Source: Oerskovia merdavium (GTDB taxonomy: Bacteria; Actinomycetota; Actinomycetes; Actinomycetales; Cellulomonadaceae). From it: DNA of 64,000 nt. The DNA lies in assembly GCF_014836755.1 (NCBI RefSeq), contig NZ_JACSQF010000014.1:1-64000 (forward strand), given 5' to 3'. Below, one piece after another: positions 1 through 8,487 of this stretch. Under the pieces are notes generated by a model. That model did no database searches. It had not been told where the DNA came from and worked only from the letters and a program-made list of their open reading frames with translations. A program made the position numbers and the translations under genes. Position 1 is the stretch's first letter, and each line of letters opens with the position of its first letter.

Positions 1-80
1 CGACCCCACCGGCCCGCCGCTCCGCGGCGCTGGGGGGCCGTTCGTCGTTCCCGGTGGAGCGTGCGCCGCAGGCGCGCCGG

Positions 81-1151
81 TCAGGTCCGCGCGTCGTCGT
101 GCGTCGAAGGCCCGTGCGCAGCGGGTTCCTGCGCGGCAGCCTGCGCGTCGAGGAGGGCGTCCTCCTCCTCCTCGGCGGTCGGTCCGCGACGACGCCGGGG
201 AGCGGGCTCCCCGGGGGTGCGGCCCGACGCGCGCTGCTCGCCCAGGAGGTCTCCCGCCGTCACGGTCTCGCGCTTCTCCCGGCGGATCAGGACGAGGAAG
301 CCGCCGATCGCGCCTGCCGCGAACACGAACCACTGGAACGTGTACGACAGGTGCGAGCCGGGATCGGTGTCGGGGACGGCCAGGGCCCTCAGCGAGGCGG
401 CAGGGGCCGGGTCCTCGGCGCGGAGCGAGCCGTAGGCGCCGACGGTCATCCCGTCGGCCCACGCGCCGCCGTCGGGCCCTTCGGCGAGCACCTGGGCCGT
501 GTTGATGGCCTGGACCTGCCCGTCCGGGGCCTCGCGGCTCGACGCGGGCTCGTCGACGCGCAGGCTCACGGTCACCTCGACCCTGCCCGACGGCGGAGCG
601 GCCACCTCGTCGGGTGCGCTCGCGTCGGCGCCCAGCGGCACGAAGCCGCGGTCGACGACCATGACGACCGGCTCGCTGCCGGCCGTGGGCTCGGTGACGA
701 ACGGGACCAGGACGTGGAACCCGGCCTTGCTGGCGACCGGACGGTTGCGCAGCAGCACGGTCGCCTCGGGGACGTAGCTGCCCTCGAGCGTGACCTGCTG
801 CCAGACCCGCTGCGGGTCCAGCTCGGCGCCCGGCCCGGGCAGGACGTCGGCGAGCGGGACCGGGGTCGCGTCGTAGTTGGACTCGATGATCTCGATCTGG
901 GCCGAGCGCGACTCGTAGCGGTGCCACTGCCAGCGCCCCGCGAGCACGCACAGCGCCGCCACGAGCAGGACGCCGAGCGCGAGCGTGATCCACTGGCGGA
1001 CGGTCCGGGGCTCGGCCTTGGCGTCGCGGGCGACGTCGTGGGCGAGCTGGGCCGCGTCGGGGGTGCGCGCCTGCGGTCCCGAGGTCTCAGGGGGCGTCGG
1101 CGGCTCGGGGTTCACCGGGGCGTCCGGGAACTCGGGGGAGGGAGGCGTCAC
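81..1151 (-). CDS. SURF1 family cytochrome oxidase biogenesis protein
   Basis: SURF1 proteins are inner-membrane factors that help assemble heme-copper (aa3-type) cytochrome c oxidase. The 356-residue product has a Pro-rich cytoplasmic N-terminus, a membrane helix at about residues 54-72 followed directly by GRWQWHRYESR (the usual SURF1 motif), a large periplasmic domain, and a second helix (LSYTFQWFVFAAGAIGG) before a charged tail. The tail after the second helix is about 60 residues, Ala/Glu/Arg-rich and probably disordered. I chose the GTG start at 1151 because it overlaps the upstream stop as GTGA, implying translational coupling; upstream in-frame codons lie inside the neighbouring gene. 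It is third in a minus-strand set with the 82-residue protein and DUF3099. Family assignment is firm. Confidence 0.9.
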   Translation of the reverse strand: MTPPSPEFPDAPVNPEPPTPPETSGPQARTPDAAQLAHDVARDAKAEPRTVRQWITLALGVLLVAALCVLAGRWQWHRYESRSAQIEIIESNYDATPVPLADVLPGPGAELDPQRVWQQVTLEGSYVPEATVLLRNRPVASKAGFHVLVPFVTEPTAGSEPVVMVVDRGFVPLGADASAPDEVAAPPSGRVEVTVSLRVDEPASSREAPDGQVQAINTAQVLAEGPDGGAWADGMTVGAYGSLRAEDPAPAASLRALAVPDTDPGSHLSYTFQWFVFAAGAIGGFLVLIRREKRETVTAGDLLGEQRASGRTPGEPAPRRRRGPTAEEEEDALLDAQAAAQEPAAHGPSTHDDART

Positions 1152-1396
1152 AGCTCGGGCCGACGCTCGAGGTCGGCGACCGGCACGGTCTGCTTCCAGA
1201 AGTCCCGGGCGCCCAGGAACGTCTCGAGGTGCTCGCGGTGGTCGTCGCACGCGAGCCACACCTTGCGGCGCTCAGGGGTGTGGAGCTTGGGGTTGTTCCA
1301 GAGCAGGCCCCACGCCGCCTCGGCGCGGCAACCCTTGGCGCTGCACAGCAGCTCACCCTCGTCGACGGGGTCGGCGAGGTGGAGGAGGTCAACCAT
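1148..1396 (-). CDS. small conserved Cys-containing protein
   Basis: An 82-residue soluble protein of unknown function. It has a CSAKGC motif near residue 18, a Trp-rich stretch (AAWGLLWNNPKLH), and a later Cys followed by DDHREHL. Together these could bind a metal ion, though no known zinc-finger family was recognised. Similar short proteins next to SURF1 in actinobacteria are often given unreliable names. The ATG start overlaps the end of the DUF3099 gene by 8 bases, and its stop overlaps the SURF1 GTG, so the three genes are probably one transcript. Composition and codon use match the neighbours, so I treat it as a real gene without a function. Confidence 0.75.
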   Translation of the reverse strand: MVDLLHLADPVDEGELLCSAKGCRAEAAWGLLWNNPKLHTPERRKVWLACDDHREHLETFLGARDFWKQTVPVADLERRPEL

Positions 1397-1826
1397 CGTG
1401 CGGCTCCTGCGTGTTCGTTCGGTCGGTGGTCCGGCCGGTGGGGTCGGCGGGCCCGTCGGTGCCGTCGCCGGGGTGGGCGGGGGAGTCCGGGGCGTCGCTG
1501 CGCACCTGGCCGTCCTCGTCGAGCTCGACGACCCGCCCGAGGCTCGGGTGGTCGGGGGCGGCCTCCACCTGGAGGCGCTCCATGGGCGAGACGTCGTAGG
1601 TCCGCTGGTCGCGGCCGGCGTTGACGAGCAGCACCGCGACGTACGGGAGGACGATCGCGGCCCCGATCAGGACGAACGAGAACCACCCGTGGACGATCAC
1701 GGCCCCGACGAAGCACACGAGCCGGATCCCCATCTGGATGAGGTAGCGCTTGGTGCGCCGGGCCTGGTCCTGCGCGAGCGACTCCGGTGCGTCCGAGATG
1801 CTCGGCACCTTGTTGTTGCTGCTCAC
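1389..1826 (-). CDS. DUF3099 domain membrane protein
   Basis: A 145-residue protein with two adjacent membrane helices (about residues 30-46 and 50-68) and a long hydrophilic C-terminal tail rich in Asp, Pro, Gly and Thr. The N-terminal block (SISDAPESLAQDQARRTKRY) followed by two helices is typical of DUF3099, a small actinobacterial membrane family of unknown function. The ATG at 1826 is the first gene of the minus-strand set leading to SURF1. A perfect 8+3+8 palindrome lies 15-33 bases upstream of this start codon, in the region shared with the divergent fabG. Confidence 0.85.
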   Translation of the reverse strand: MSSNNKVPSISDAPESLAQDQARRTKRYLIQMGIRLVCFVGAVIVHGWFSFVLIGAAIVLPYVAVLLVNAGRDQRTYDVSPMERLQVEAAPDHPSLGRVVELDEDGQVRSDAPDSPAHPGDGTDGPADPTGRTTDRTNTQEPHDG

Positions 1827-1840
1827 CCCTCCATCCTACG

Positions 1841-1859
1841 TTTGTCGGAACCCGACAAA
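1841..1859. promoter_or_regulatory. operator-like palindrome between DUF3099 and fabG
   Basis: The sequence TTTGTCGGAACCCGACAAA has perfect 8-base arms (TTTGTCGG and CCGACAAA) around AAC. It sits just upstream of the minus-strand DUF3099 start and 140 bases upstream of fabG on the plus strand. The symmetry and position suit a repressor operator overlapping the DUF3099 promoter and perhaps acting on the fatty-acid genes. The regulator is unknown. Confidence 0.5.
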
Positions 1860-1998
1860 GGACCCCGGTCGCCTGTGATGGTCCCTGCGCGCACGTCGTC
1901 GGGCGCTCGCGGTACGGTCGTTGCGGCGACGTGCCGGACGAGCGGGGGACACCCCGCCGCGGACGACGCCTCCCAGGCCACCCGAACGAGGAGATGTC

Positions 1999-2727
1999 GT
2001 GTCCGAAGTCCCCGCTTCCCCCAGCCCGCGCACCGTGGTCGTCACGGGCGCCAACCGGGGCATCGGTCGCTCGATCGCCGAGCGGTTCGTCGCCAACGGT
2101 GACCGTGTCGCGACGATCTACCGCAGCGGCGACCTGCCCGAGGGCGTGTTCGGCGTCGTGGGCGACATCACCGACACCGAGGCCGTCGACGCGGCCTTCA
2201 CCGCGATCGAGGCCGAGCTCGGCCCCGTCGAGGTCCTCGTCGCGAACGCGGGCGTGACCCGCGACCAGCTCCTCATGCGCATGACCGACGACGAGTTCGA
2301 GTCCGTGATCGACGTCAACCTCACCGGGACCTTCCGGTGCGTGCGTCGCGTCTCCAAGGGCATGATCCGCCTGCGTCGCGGCCGCATCATCCTCATCTCC
2401 TCGGTCGTGGGCCTCTACGGCGGTCCCGGACAGGTCAACTACTCGGCCTCGAAGGCCGCGCTGGTCGGCATGGCGCGCTCGATCACGCGCGAGCTCGGCG
2501 GTCGCGGCATCACGGCCAACGTCGTCGCCCCGGGGTTCATCGAGACGGCCATGACCGCCGAGCTGCCCGAGGAGCGCCAGAAGCAGTACAAGGCGAACAT
2601 CCCCGCGGGACGCTTCGCCCAGGCGACCGAGGTCGCGGGCGTCGTGCAGTTCCTCGCGTCCCCCGACGCGGGCTACATCAGCGGCGCCGTGATCCCGGTC
2701 GACGGCGGCCTCGGCATGGGGCACTGA
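1999..2727 (+). CDS. fabG: 3-oxoacyl-ACP reductase FabG
   Basis: NADPH-dependent reduction of 3-oxoacyl-ACP to 3-hydroxyacyl-ACP in type II fatty acid synthesis (MabA/FabG1 role in actinobacteria), cytoplasmic. The 242-residue product is a standard short-chain dehydrogenase: TGANRGIGRS nucleotide-binding motif near residue 17, NAG motif (VLVANAGV), catalytic Ser in LISSVVG and the YSASK Tyr/Lys pair, ending in the family-typical IPVDGGLGMGH. The GTG at 1999 follows a GAGGAG ribosome binding site at 1988-1993; the reading frame stays open upstream but has no such site. The next gene is an InhA-like enoyl reductase, matching the mabA-inhA order of mycobacteria. Confidence 0.95.
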   Translation: MSEVPASPSPRTVVVTGANRGIGRSIAERFVANGDRVATIYRSGDLPEGVFGVVGDITDTEAVDAAFTAIEAELGPVEVLVANAGVTRDQLLMRMTDDEFESVIDVNLTGTFRCVRRVSKGMIRLRRGRIILISSVVGLYGGPGQVNYSASKAALVGMARSITRELGGRGITANVVAPGFIETAMTAELPEERQKQYKANIPAGRFAQATEVAGVVQFLASPDAGYISGAVIPVDGGLGMGH

Positions 2728-2857
2728 CCACCACCTGACGTCGTCGAGGCGCACGGCGTGCTCCTCGACACACCGCACGACCCCCGAGAACTACCCCGGG
2801 CAGGTCGTCCATGAGTACGCTCAAGCAGCGCACGACGAAAGAACGGAAGAAGAACTG

Positions 2858-3625
2858 ATGGGTCTGCTCGAAGGCAAGAAGCTCCTGATCACCGGCGTCC
2901 TCACCGACTCCTCGATCGCGTTCCACGCGGCCCGGCTCGCGCAGGAGGAGGGGGCCACGGTCGTGCTCTCCTCGTTCGGTCGCCAGATGAAGCTCACGCA
3001 GGCGTTCGCCAAGCGTCTGCCGGTCGAGGCGCCCGTCGTGCAGCTCGACGTGACGAACGAGGAGGACCTGGCCGGACTGGCCGACGCGGTCCGCGAGCAC
3101 GTGGACACGCTCGACGGCGTCGTGCACTCGATCGGGTTCGCGCCCCAGAGCGTCATGGGCGGCAACTTCCTCTCCGCGAAGTGGGAGGACGTCGCGACCG
3201 CGCTGCAGGTCTCGACCTTCTCCTACAAGTCCCTCGCCGTGGCCGCCAAGCCGCTCATGACCAACGGTGGTGCCGTCGTCGGGCTCACGTTCGACGCGCA
3301 GTTCGCGTGGCCCGTGTACGACTGGATGGGCGTCGCGAAGGCCGGGCTCGAGTCGGCGAACCGCTACCTCGCGCGCGACCTGGGCCCGGAGGGCATCCGC
3401 ACCAACCTCGTCTCCGCCGGACCCATCCGCACGACCGCGGCGAAGTCGATCCCCGGCTTCGAGCAGATGGAGGACGGCTGGCCCACGCGTGCACCGCTCG
3501 GCTGGGACCAGCTGACCGCGGAGCCCGCCGCACGCGCGGTCGTCGCGCTGCTGTCAGACTGGTTCCCGGCGACCACGGGGGAGATCGTGCACGTCGACGG
3601 CGGCGTGCACGCCATGGGGCTGTGA
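2858..3625 (+). CDS. fabI: enoyl-ACP reductase (InhA/FabI type)
   Basis: NADH-dependent enoyl-ACP reductase, the last reductive step of each fatty-acid elongation cycle. The 255-residue protein shows the FabI/InhA pattern: LLITGVLTDSSIAF at the nucleotide site, VHSIGFAP (the stretch that carries Ser94 in InhA), and the catalytic YDWMGVAK (Tyr-x6-Lys). It ends in EIVHVDGGVHAMGL. The start is ATG after an AGAACGGAAGAAG purine-rich site. The 130-base gap from fabG holds no obvious terminator, so fabG-fabI-sixA is probably one unit. The assignment is firm; sensitivity to isoniazid or triclosan cannot be read from sequence. Confidence 0.95.
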   Translation: MGLLEGKKLLITGVLTDSSIAFHAARLAQEEGATVVLSSFGRQMKLTQAFAKRLPVEAPVVQLDVTNEEDLAGLADAVREHVDTLDGVVHSIGFAPQSVMGGNFLSAKWEDVATALQVSTFSYKSLAVAAKPLMTNGGAVVGLTFDAQFAWPVYDWMGVAKAGLESANRYLARDLGPEGIRTNLVSAGPIRTTAAKSIPGFEQMEDGWPTRAPLGWDQLTAEPAARAVVALLSDWFPATTGEIVHVDGGVHAMGL

Positions 3626-3639
3626 CGAGAGGGGCGAAC

Positions 3640-4209
3640 GTGCGAGACGGCAGATCGTCGGTGGCGTCCGACGCCGTCGGTTCCGGGGCGGCAGGCGGCA
3701 CGCACCGCCTGGTGCTGCTCCGGCACGCCAAGGCGGAGCCTGCCGGGGGCGTCGACGACGTCCTTCGCCCGCTGGCGCTCAACGGACGGCGTCAGGCCGG
3801 CCGGGTCGGTGCCGCGCTGGCGCACTCCTCGCTCGTCCCCGAGCTCGTCCTGTGCTCCTCGGCCCTGCGCACACGCCAGACGTGGGACCTCCTCTCGGCG
3901 CACCTCGGTGACGTCGCCCCGGAGGTCGTGGTGACCGACACCCTGTACGCCGCCGGGGTGCGGGACGTGCTGGACATGGTGCGCGGCGCCGACTCCCGGG
4001 TGCGCACGCTCCTGGTGGTCGGTCACGAGCCGACCATGGCCGCGACCGCGGCGCACCTGGCCGGCCCCGGCTCCGACTCGGGCGCGCTCGCCCAGGTCCG
4101 GGTGGGGGTCCCCACGGCGACGTACAGCGTCCTGGAGTCCTCGACCCCGTGGGGAGAGTGGGACGGCGCGGTCGCCAACCTGTCGTACGTCGGGCGCCCC
4201 TCGAGCTGA
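3640..4209 (+). CDS. sixA: SixA-type phosphohistidine phosphatase
   Basis: A 189-residue histidine phosphatase of the SixA branch. LVLLRHAKAE near residue 25 carries the phospho-accepting His in the RHG/RHA position. The second-half VVGHEPTM supplies the other catalytic His, and SALRTRQTWD is the usual middle motif. SixA proteins remove phosphate from phosphohistidine in signalling or phosphotransfer proteins; the partner here is unknown. The GTG at 3640 has a strong GAGAGGGG site just upstream. An alternative GTG at 3622 overlaps the fabI stop as GTGA, so six more residues are possible. A strong hairpin follows the stop. Confidence 0.85.
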   Translation: MRDGRSSVASDAVGSGAAGGTHRLVLLRHAKAEPAGGVDDVLRPLALNGRRQAGRVGAALAHSSLVPELVLCSSALRTRQTWDLLSAHLGDVAPEVVVTDTLYAAGVRDVLDMVRGADSRVRTLLVVGHEPTMAATAAHLAGPGSDSGALAQVRVGVPTATYSVLESSTPWGEWDGAVANLSYVGRPSS

Positions 4210-4236
4210 GGGGGAGCACACCGCGCGAAGCACGAG

Positions 4237-4269
4237 GCCCCTTCCACCCGATCGACGGGAGGAAGGGGC
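4237..4269. terminator. intrinsic-type hairpin after sixA
   Basis: Perfect 9-base arms GCCCCTTCC (4237-4245) and GGAAGGGGC (4261-4269) around a 15-base loop, directly downstream of the fabG-fabI-sixA unit. There is no clear T-run, as is common in high-GC actinobacteria. Confidence 0.65.
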
Positions 4270-4350
4270 TTCGACGTACCTGCTCGCGGTCCGTTGTGCC
4301 CTCAGGCCGTCCGCCCCGGCGACGGCGCGCGGATCGGCCATCATGGAGCC

Positions 4351-4656
4351 ATGACGATCGAGCTCCTGTACTTCGAAGGTTGTCCGAGCTGGACGGTCGC
4401 GCGTGACAACCTCGCGCAGGCCCTGGAGCTCGTGGGCGTTCCCGGTCGACCCGTCGAGCTCGTCGAGGTCCTGACGGACGAGCACGCCGCGGCGCTCGCC
4501 TTCCCGGGGTCACCCACGCTTCGTCTCGACGGGCGCGACCTGTTCGAGCACCAGGAGGCGAGCGGGCTGGCCTGCCGTCTCTACCCGACCCCGCAGGGTC
4601 TCGCGGGGGCACCCACGGTCGGACAGCTCGTCGATGCGCTCACGAACGTGGGCTAG
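4351..4656 (+). CDS. thioredoxin-fold DF-family (seleno)protein homologue, Cys form
   Basis: A 101-residue protein opening MTIELLYFEGCPSW, a thioredoxin-fold start with one redox Cys in a GCPSW context instead of CxxC. This is the hallmark of the short DF-family (seleno)protein group, whose relatives may carry selenocysteine at this position; here the codon is TGT (Cys). Later motifs FPGSPTLRLDGRDLF and the conserved Pro (GSP) fit the thioredoxin fold. Such proteins are sometimes mislabelled alkylmercury lyase; the MerB catalytic Cys set is not present. The function is probably thiol redox, the substrate unknown. ATG at 4351 is the obvious start; the gene stands alone. Confidence 0.75.
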   Translation: MTIELLYFEGCPSWTVARDNLAQALELVGVPGRPVELVEVLTDEHAAALAFPGSPTLRLDGRDLFEHQEASGLACRLYPTPQGLAGAPTVGQLVDALTNVG

Positions 4657-4700
4657 CACCCGTTGCAGGCGTCCTGGCCGGGATCCTCACCCACGGCCCG

Positions 4701-5207
4701 TCAGCCGACCGTAGGCTCCACGTCCCGCAGCCAGGCGGCGATCGTGGCGATGTCCGTCGAGGTCACCCCGACCGCGGGCTGGACCTGGTGGAGCAGGGCG
4801 GCGCCGGGATGCTCCAGCTCGACCCACCAGCGGTCGGCATGCCCGATGACGTCGTCGACCCAGACGAACGGACGGCCGTCCGCGATCCGGACCAGCGGCC
4901 TCGTCTTCCACTGCAGGTCGTCGGCACCGCGGTCGCCGTCGTAGGCGGGGAGATCAGCGACCGGCAGGTGCGGCAAGCCCAGCAGGGGCGCGATCACCTC
5001 GTTCGCGTCGTGCATCCACGCCGTGGCCCACACCAGCTCGCAACCCAGCCCGGCCAGCAGGGGCCCGAGCCGCCGGTCGACCCGCGCCAGGTGGGGGTTC
5101 GACGCCGCCGTCCAGGACTCCGGTGCGTCCGGGACCGCGGGCATCCCCGGGCCCCCGAACGGCAGCAGGGTCCCGTCGACGTCGAGGAACAGGATCGGTC
5201 GCGACAA
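4701..5207 (-). CDS. HAD-superfamily hydrolase-like protein
   Basis: A 168-residue protein starting MSRPILFLDVDGTLLPFGG, the HAD motif I with both aspartates (DVDGT). Other blocks are ELVWATAWMHDAN (motif II region, Thr in ATAW), a Lys in WKTRPL, and PFVWVDDVIG with the paired acidic residues of motif IV. This is the short HAD form common in actinobacteria, likely a small-molecule phosphatase; the substrate is unknown. It lies 14 bases downstream of serB on the same strand and may be cotranscribed with it and glgC. Confidence 0.8.
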   Translation of the reverse strand: MSRPILFLDVDGTLLPFGGPGMPAVPDAPESWTAASNPHLARVDRRLGPLLAGLGCELVWATAWMHDANEVIAPLLGLPHLPVADLPAYDGDRGADDLQWKTRPLVRIADGRPFVWVDDVIGHADRWWVELEHPGAALLHQVQPAVGVTSTDIATIAAWLRDVEPTVG

Positions 5208-5221
5208 GGTCGGACGAGCCC

Positions 5222-5899
5222 TCAGGCCGTCCGGCCGGGCGCGTCGATGATCTCCAGCACCGCGTCGAGGCGGGGACCCGGCACCGAGTGCGGGGCCTGG
5301 GCGACCACGACCGGCTTGGCCGCGAACGCGATCCCGATCCCGGCCGCGCCGATCATGTCGAGGTCGTTGGCGCCGTCGCCGATCGCGACGGTGTGCGCCA
5401 TGTCCACGCCCTGGGCGGCCGCGAGCTCGCGCAGCGTGACCTCCTTGGTGGCGCGGTCGATCACGGGGCCGGTCGTCCGTCCCGTGAGCCGGCCGTCGAC
5501 GACCTCGAGCCGGTTCGCCCGGAAGTGCGTGATCCCGAGGCTCTCGGCCAGGGGAGCGACGATCTCCTCGAAGCCCCCCGAGACCAGGGCCACGGTCCAG
5601 CCCCGGCCCTGGAGCTCGGTGATCAGCTCGCGAGCGCCCGGCGTGAGCGTGACCCGCTCGAGCACGTCCTCGAACGCGCTGACCGGGACCCCGGCCAGGG
5701 TCGCCACTCGCTCGCGCAAGGACTCGCCGAAGTCGATCTCTCCGCGCATGGCACGCTCGGTGACCTCGGTGACGAGCTCGCGGGTCCCGGCGTGGTCCGC
5801 CAGGAGCTCGATGACCTCCTGCGTGATGAGGGTCGAGTCGACGTCCATGACCACCAGGCGGCGGGTCGAGACGTCAGGACGGGCGGCAGTGCTATTCAA
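5222..5899 (-). CDS. serB: phosphoserine phosphatase SerB
   Basis: Catalyses the last step of serine biosynthesis, phosphoserine to serine. The 225-residue product has HAD motif [11 protein letters not shown] (nucleophile Asp19, Asp21), motif [12 protein letters not shown], the Lys of DRATKEVTL, and motif [23 protein letters not shown], all diagnostic of SerB. It lacks the N-terminal ACT domains of longer mycobacterial SerB2. I start it at TTG 5899: an AAGGGA site sits 7 bases upstream and the start overlaps the end of glgC. Longer in-frame starts lie inside glgC, and the next ATG (5848) would cut into motif I. Confidence 0.88.
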   Translation of the reverse strand: MNSTAARPDVSTRRLVVMDVDSTLITQEVIELLADHAGTRELVTEVTERAMRGEIDFGESLRERVATLAGVPVSAFEDVLERVTLTPGARELITELQGRGWTVALVSGGFEEIVAPLAESLGITHFRANRLEVVDGRLTGRTTGPVIDRATKEVTLRELAAAQGVDMAHTVAIGDGANDLDMIGAAGIGIAFAAKPVVVAQAPHSVPGPRLDAVLEIIDAPGRTA

Positions 5900-7130
5900 C
5901 GATGGTTCCCTTGGGGACGACGGTGATGCCCGACTCGGTGACGGTGAACCCACGGGCGCGGTCCTGCGCCGGGTCGAGCCCGATGCGGGCGCGTTCGGTG
6001 ACGATCACGTTCTTGTCGAGGATCGCGCGGTGGACCTGGGCGTGCCGCTCGACCTGCACCCCGTCCATGAGGACCGAGTCGGAGACGGACGACCAGGAGT
6101 GCAGGTAGACGCCGGGGGACAGGACCGAGCCCACCACGGTGGCTCCGGAGATGATCACGCCGGGGGAGACGAGCGAGTCGGCGGCGTGCCCCAGCCGGCC
6201 CTGCCCCGAGTGGACGAACTTCGCGGGCGGCAGGCCCACGTACCCGGTGTGCAGCGGCCACTCGTCGTTGTAGAGGTTGAAGACCGGCGTGATCGAGATG
6301 AGGTCCTTGTTCGCGTCGTAGTACGCGTCGAGGGTCCCGACGTCCCGCCAGTAGTCACGGTCCCGGTCCGTGGAACCGGGCACGTCGTTGCGGATGAAGT
6401 CGTAGACGCCGGCCGTGCCGCGCGCGACGAAGGCCGGGACGATGTCTCCGCCCATGTCGTGGCGCGAGTCCGGGTCGGTCGCGTCCGCCGTGACGGCCGC
6501 GACCAGAGCGTCGGCGTTGATGACGTAGTTGCCCATGGACGCCAGGACCTCGAGGGGCGAGTCCGCGAGCCCGACGGGGTCGGTCGGCTTCTCGAGGAAC
6601 GCACGGATCTTGGTGGGGTCCTCGGGGTCGGTGTCGATGACCCCGAACTGGTCCGCCATCGAGATGGGCTGACGGATGCCCGCGACGGTCAGCTCGGCGC
6701 CCGACGCGATGTGGGCGTCGACCATCTGGGAGAAGTCCATGCGGTACACGTGGTCCGCGCCGACGACCACGACGATGTCGGGGCGCTCGTCCTCGATGAT
6801 GTTGAGGCACTGGTAGATCGCGTCGGCGCTGCCGAGGTACCAGTGCTTGCCCACCCGCTGCTGTGCCGGGACCGGCGCGACGAAGTTCCCGAGCAACGAC
6901 GACATGCGCCACGTCTTGGTGATGTGGCGGTCGAGGCTGTGGGACTTGTACTGCGTCAGCACGACGATGTGCAGGTAGTGCGAGTTCACCAGGTTCGACA
7001 GCGCGAAGTCGACCAGGCGGTAGATGCCGCCGAACGGTACGGCCGGCTTGGCGCGGTGGGCGGTGAGCGGCATGAGCCGGTTGCCCTCGCCACCGGCGAG
7101 GACGATTGCGAGGACACGTGGGGCGGCCAT
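5892..7130 (-). CDS. glgC: glucose-1-phosphate adenylyltransferase
   Basis: Makes ADP-glucose from glucose-1-phosphate and ATP, the regulated step of bacterial glycogen synthesis. The 412-residue protein has the pyrophosphorylase motif [21 protein letters not shown], the GSADAIYQ and [10 protein letters not shown] motifs, the FLEKP substrate loop, and a left-handed beta-helix-like C-terminal half ([19 protein letters not shown]). ATG at 7130 gives the standard [14 protein letters not shown] start. It is divergent from the glycogen synthase gene at 7267, sharing a 136-base promoter region, and its stop overlaps the serB start by 8 bases. Confidence 0.95.
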   Translation of the reverse strand: MAAPRVLAIVLAGGEGNRLMPLTAHRAKPAVPFGGIYRLVDFALSNLVNSHYLHIVVLTQYKSHSLDRHITKTWRMSSLLGNFVAPVPAQQRVGKHWYLGSADAIYQCLNIIEDERPDIVVVVGADHVYRMDFSQMVDAHIASGAELTVAGIRQPISMADQFGVIDTDPEDPTKIRAFLEKPTDPVGLADSPLEVLASMGNYVINADALVAAVTADATDPDSRHDMGGDIVPAFVARGTAGVYDFIRNDVPGSTDRDRDYWRDVGTLDAYYDANKDLISITPVFNLYNDEWPLHTGYVGLPPAKFVHSGQGRLGHAADSLVSPGVIISGATVVGSVLSPGVYLHSWSSVSDSVLMDGVQVERHAQVHRAILDKNVIVTERARIGLDPAQDRARGFTVTESGITVVPKGTIVE

Positions 7131-7266
7131 GGGCAGAACCTTATGGCCTCGGCCGAGGTTCGTGGGGACCGAACCACGGGTTGGTCGTGGGTGATTCGCG
7201 GTGCGAGAGCGTCGCGGGCGGCCTGCCGTGCGCACGGGCCCCGCCGGGCGCGCTAGCGTGTGCCGC

Positions 7267-8487
7267 GTGAGAGTCGACCTGCTGACCCGTGAGTACCCGC
7301 CCTACGTCTACGGAGGCGCGGGCGTCCACGTCGCCGAGCTGTCCCGTGTGCTGCGCGAACGCATCGACGTGCGCGTGCGCAGCTTCGACGGACCCCGCAG
7401 CGAGGAGGGGGTCACGGGGTACTCGGTGCCCGGCTCGCTGTCCTCGGCGAACCCCGTGCTAGGGACGTTCGGCGTGGACCTGGCGATGGCCGACGACGTG
7501 GCCGGAGCCGACCTCGTGCACTCGCACACCTGGTACGCGAACCTCGGCGGGCACCTCGCCTCGCTCCTGCACGGGATCCCGCACGTCCTCAGCGCTCACT
7601 CGCTCGAGCCGCTGCGACCCTGGAAGGCCGAGCAGCTCGGGGGCGGCTACGCGCTGTCCGGCTGGGCGGAGAAGACGGCCTACGAGGCCGCGGCGGGCAT
7701 CATCGCCGTCTCGGCGGGCATGCGCGCGGACATCCTGCGCTGCTACCCGGACGTCGACCCGGCCAAGGTGCACGTGGTCCACAACGGGATCGACCTCGAC
7801 GGCTGGCGTCGCCCCGAGTCCGAGGCGCAGGTCGCCGCGGCGGACCGCGTGGTCCGCGACCTGGGGATCGACCCCGGGCGCCCGGCCGTGGTCTTCGTCG
7901 GACGCATCACGCGCCAGAAGGGCCTGCCGTACCTGCTGCGCGCGGCCGCACAGCTCCCGCCCGAGGTCCAGCTGGTCCTCTGCGCGGGCGCGCCCGACAC
8001 CCCCGAGATCGCGACCGAGGTGAGCGAGGCCGTCGCGCGGCTCGCCGAGCAGCGCACCGGGGTCGTGTGGATCGAGCAGATGCTCCCGCGCGAGGAGCTC
8101 GTCGCGGTCCTGGCGGCCTCGACCGTGTTCGTGTGCCCCTCGGTCTACGAGCCGCTGGGGATCGTGAACCTCGAGGCCATGGCCGTGGGGCTGCCCGTCG
8201 TCGGTTCTGCGACCGGCGGCATCCCCGAGGTCATCGACGACGGCGTGACGGGCCACCTCGTCCCCATCGAGCAGGTCGACGACGGGACGGGGACGCCCGT
8301 GGACCCGGACAGGTTCGTCGCCGACCTCGCCGCGGCGCTCGTCGCGGTCGTCTCGGACCCGGAGCGGGCGCGCGAGATGGGTCGCGCGGCCCGGACCAGG
8401 GTCGAGGACCACTTCGCGTGGGACGCGATCGCGGACCGAACGCTCGAGGTCTACCGCAGCGTGCTCGGGTCCGGTCCCGTCACGTAG
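7267..8487 (+). CDS. coryneform-type glycogen synthase (GlgA/GlgM)
   Basis: A 406-residue GT-B glycosyltransferase (GT4) using ADP-glucose. It opens [21 protein letters not shown], with [10 protein letters not shown], the [18 protein letters not shown] loop and the [12 protein letters not shown] donor-site motif ([10 protein letters not shown]). This is the actinobacterial GlgA branch. In mycobacteria the orthologue, also divergent from glgC, makes maltose-1-phosphate (GlgM), so either glycogen synthase or maltose-1-phosphate synthase is possible. The GTG at 7267 gives the family-standard start; a second GTG at 7258 is possible. The last 37 bases overlap the convergent gene at 8451-9290. Confidence 0.88.
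   Translation: MRVDLLTREYPPYVYGGAGVHVAELSRVLRERIDVRVRSFDGPRSEEGVTGYSVPGSLSSANPVLGTFGVDLAMADDVAGADLVHSHTWYANLGGHLASLLHGIPHVLSAHSLEPLRPWKAEQLGGGYALSGWAEKTAYEAAAGIIAVSAGMRADILRCYPDVDPAKVHVVHNGIDLDGWRRPESEAQVAAADRVVRDLGIDPGRPAVVFVGRITRQKGLPYLLRAAAQLPPEVQLVLCAGAPDTPEIATEVSEAVARLAEQRTGVVWIEQMLPREELVAVLAASTVFVCPSVYEPLGIVNLEAMAVGLPVVGSATGGIPEVIDDGVTGHLVPIEQVDDGTGTPVDPDRFVADLAAALVAVVSDPERAREMGRAARTRVEDHFAWDAIADRTLEVYRSVLGSGPVT

Noticed and set aside
1-80. Possible 3' end of another gene before SURF1
   Set aside because: Only 80 bases with no convincing coding frame or motif; it contains a small GC-rich inverted repeat and may be intergenic.
4351-4656. Thioredoxin-like protein considered as alkylmercury lyase or a selenoprotein
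   Set aside because: The MerB catalytic Cys arrangement is absent, and the redox codon is TGT, not TGA, so no selenocysteine insertion is needed.
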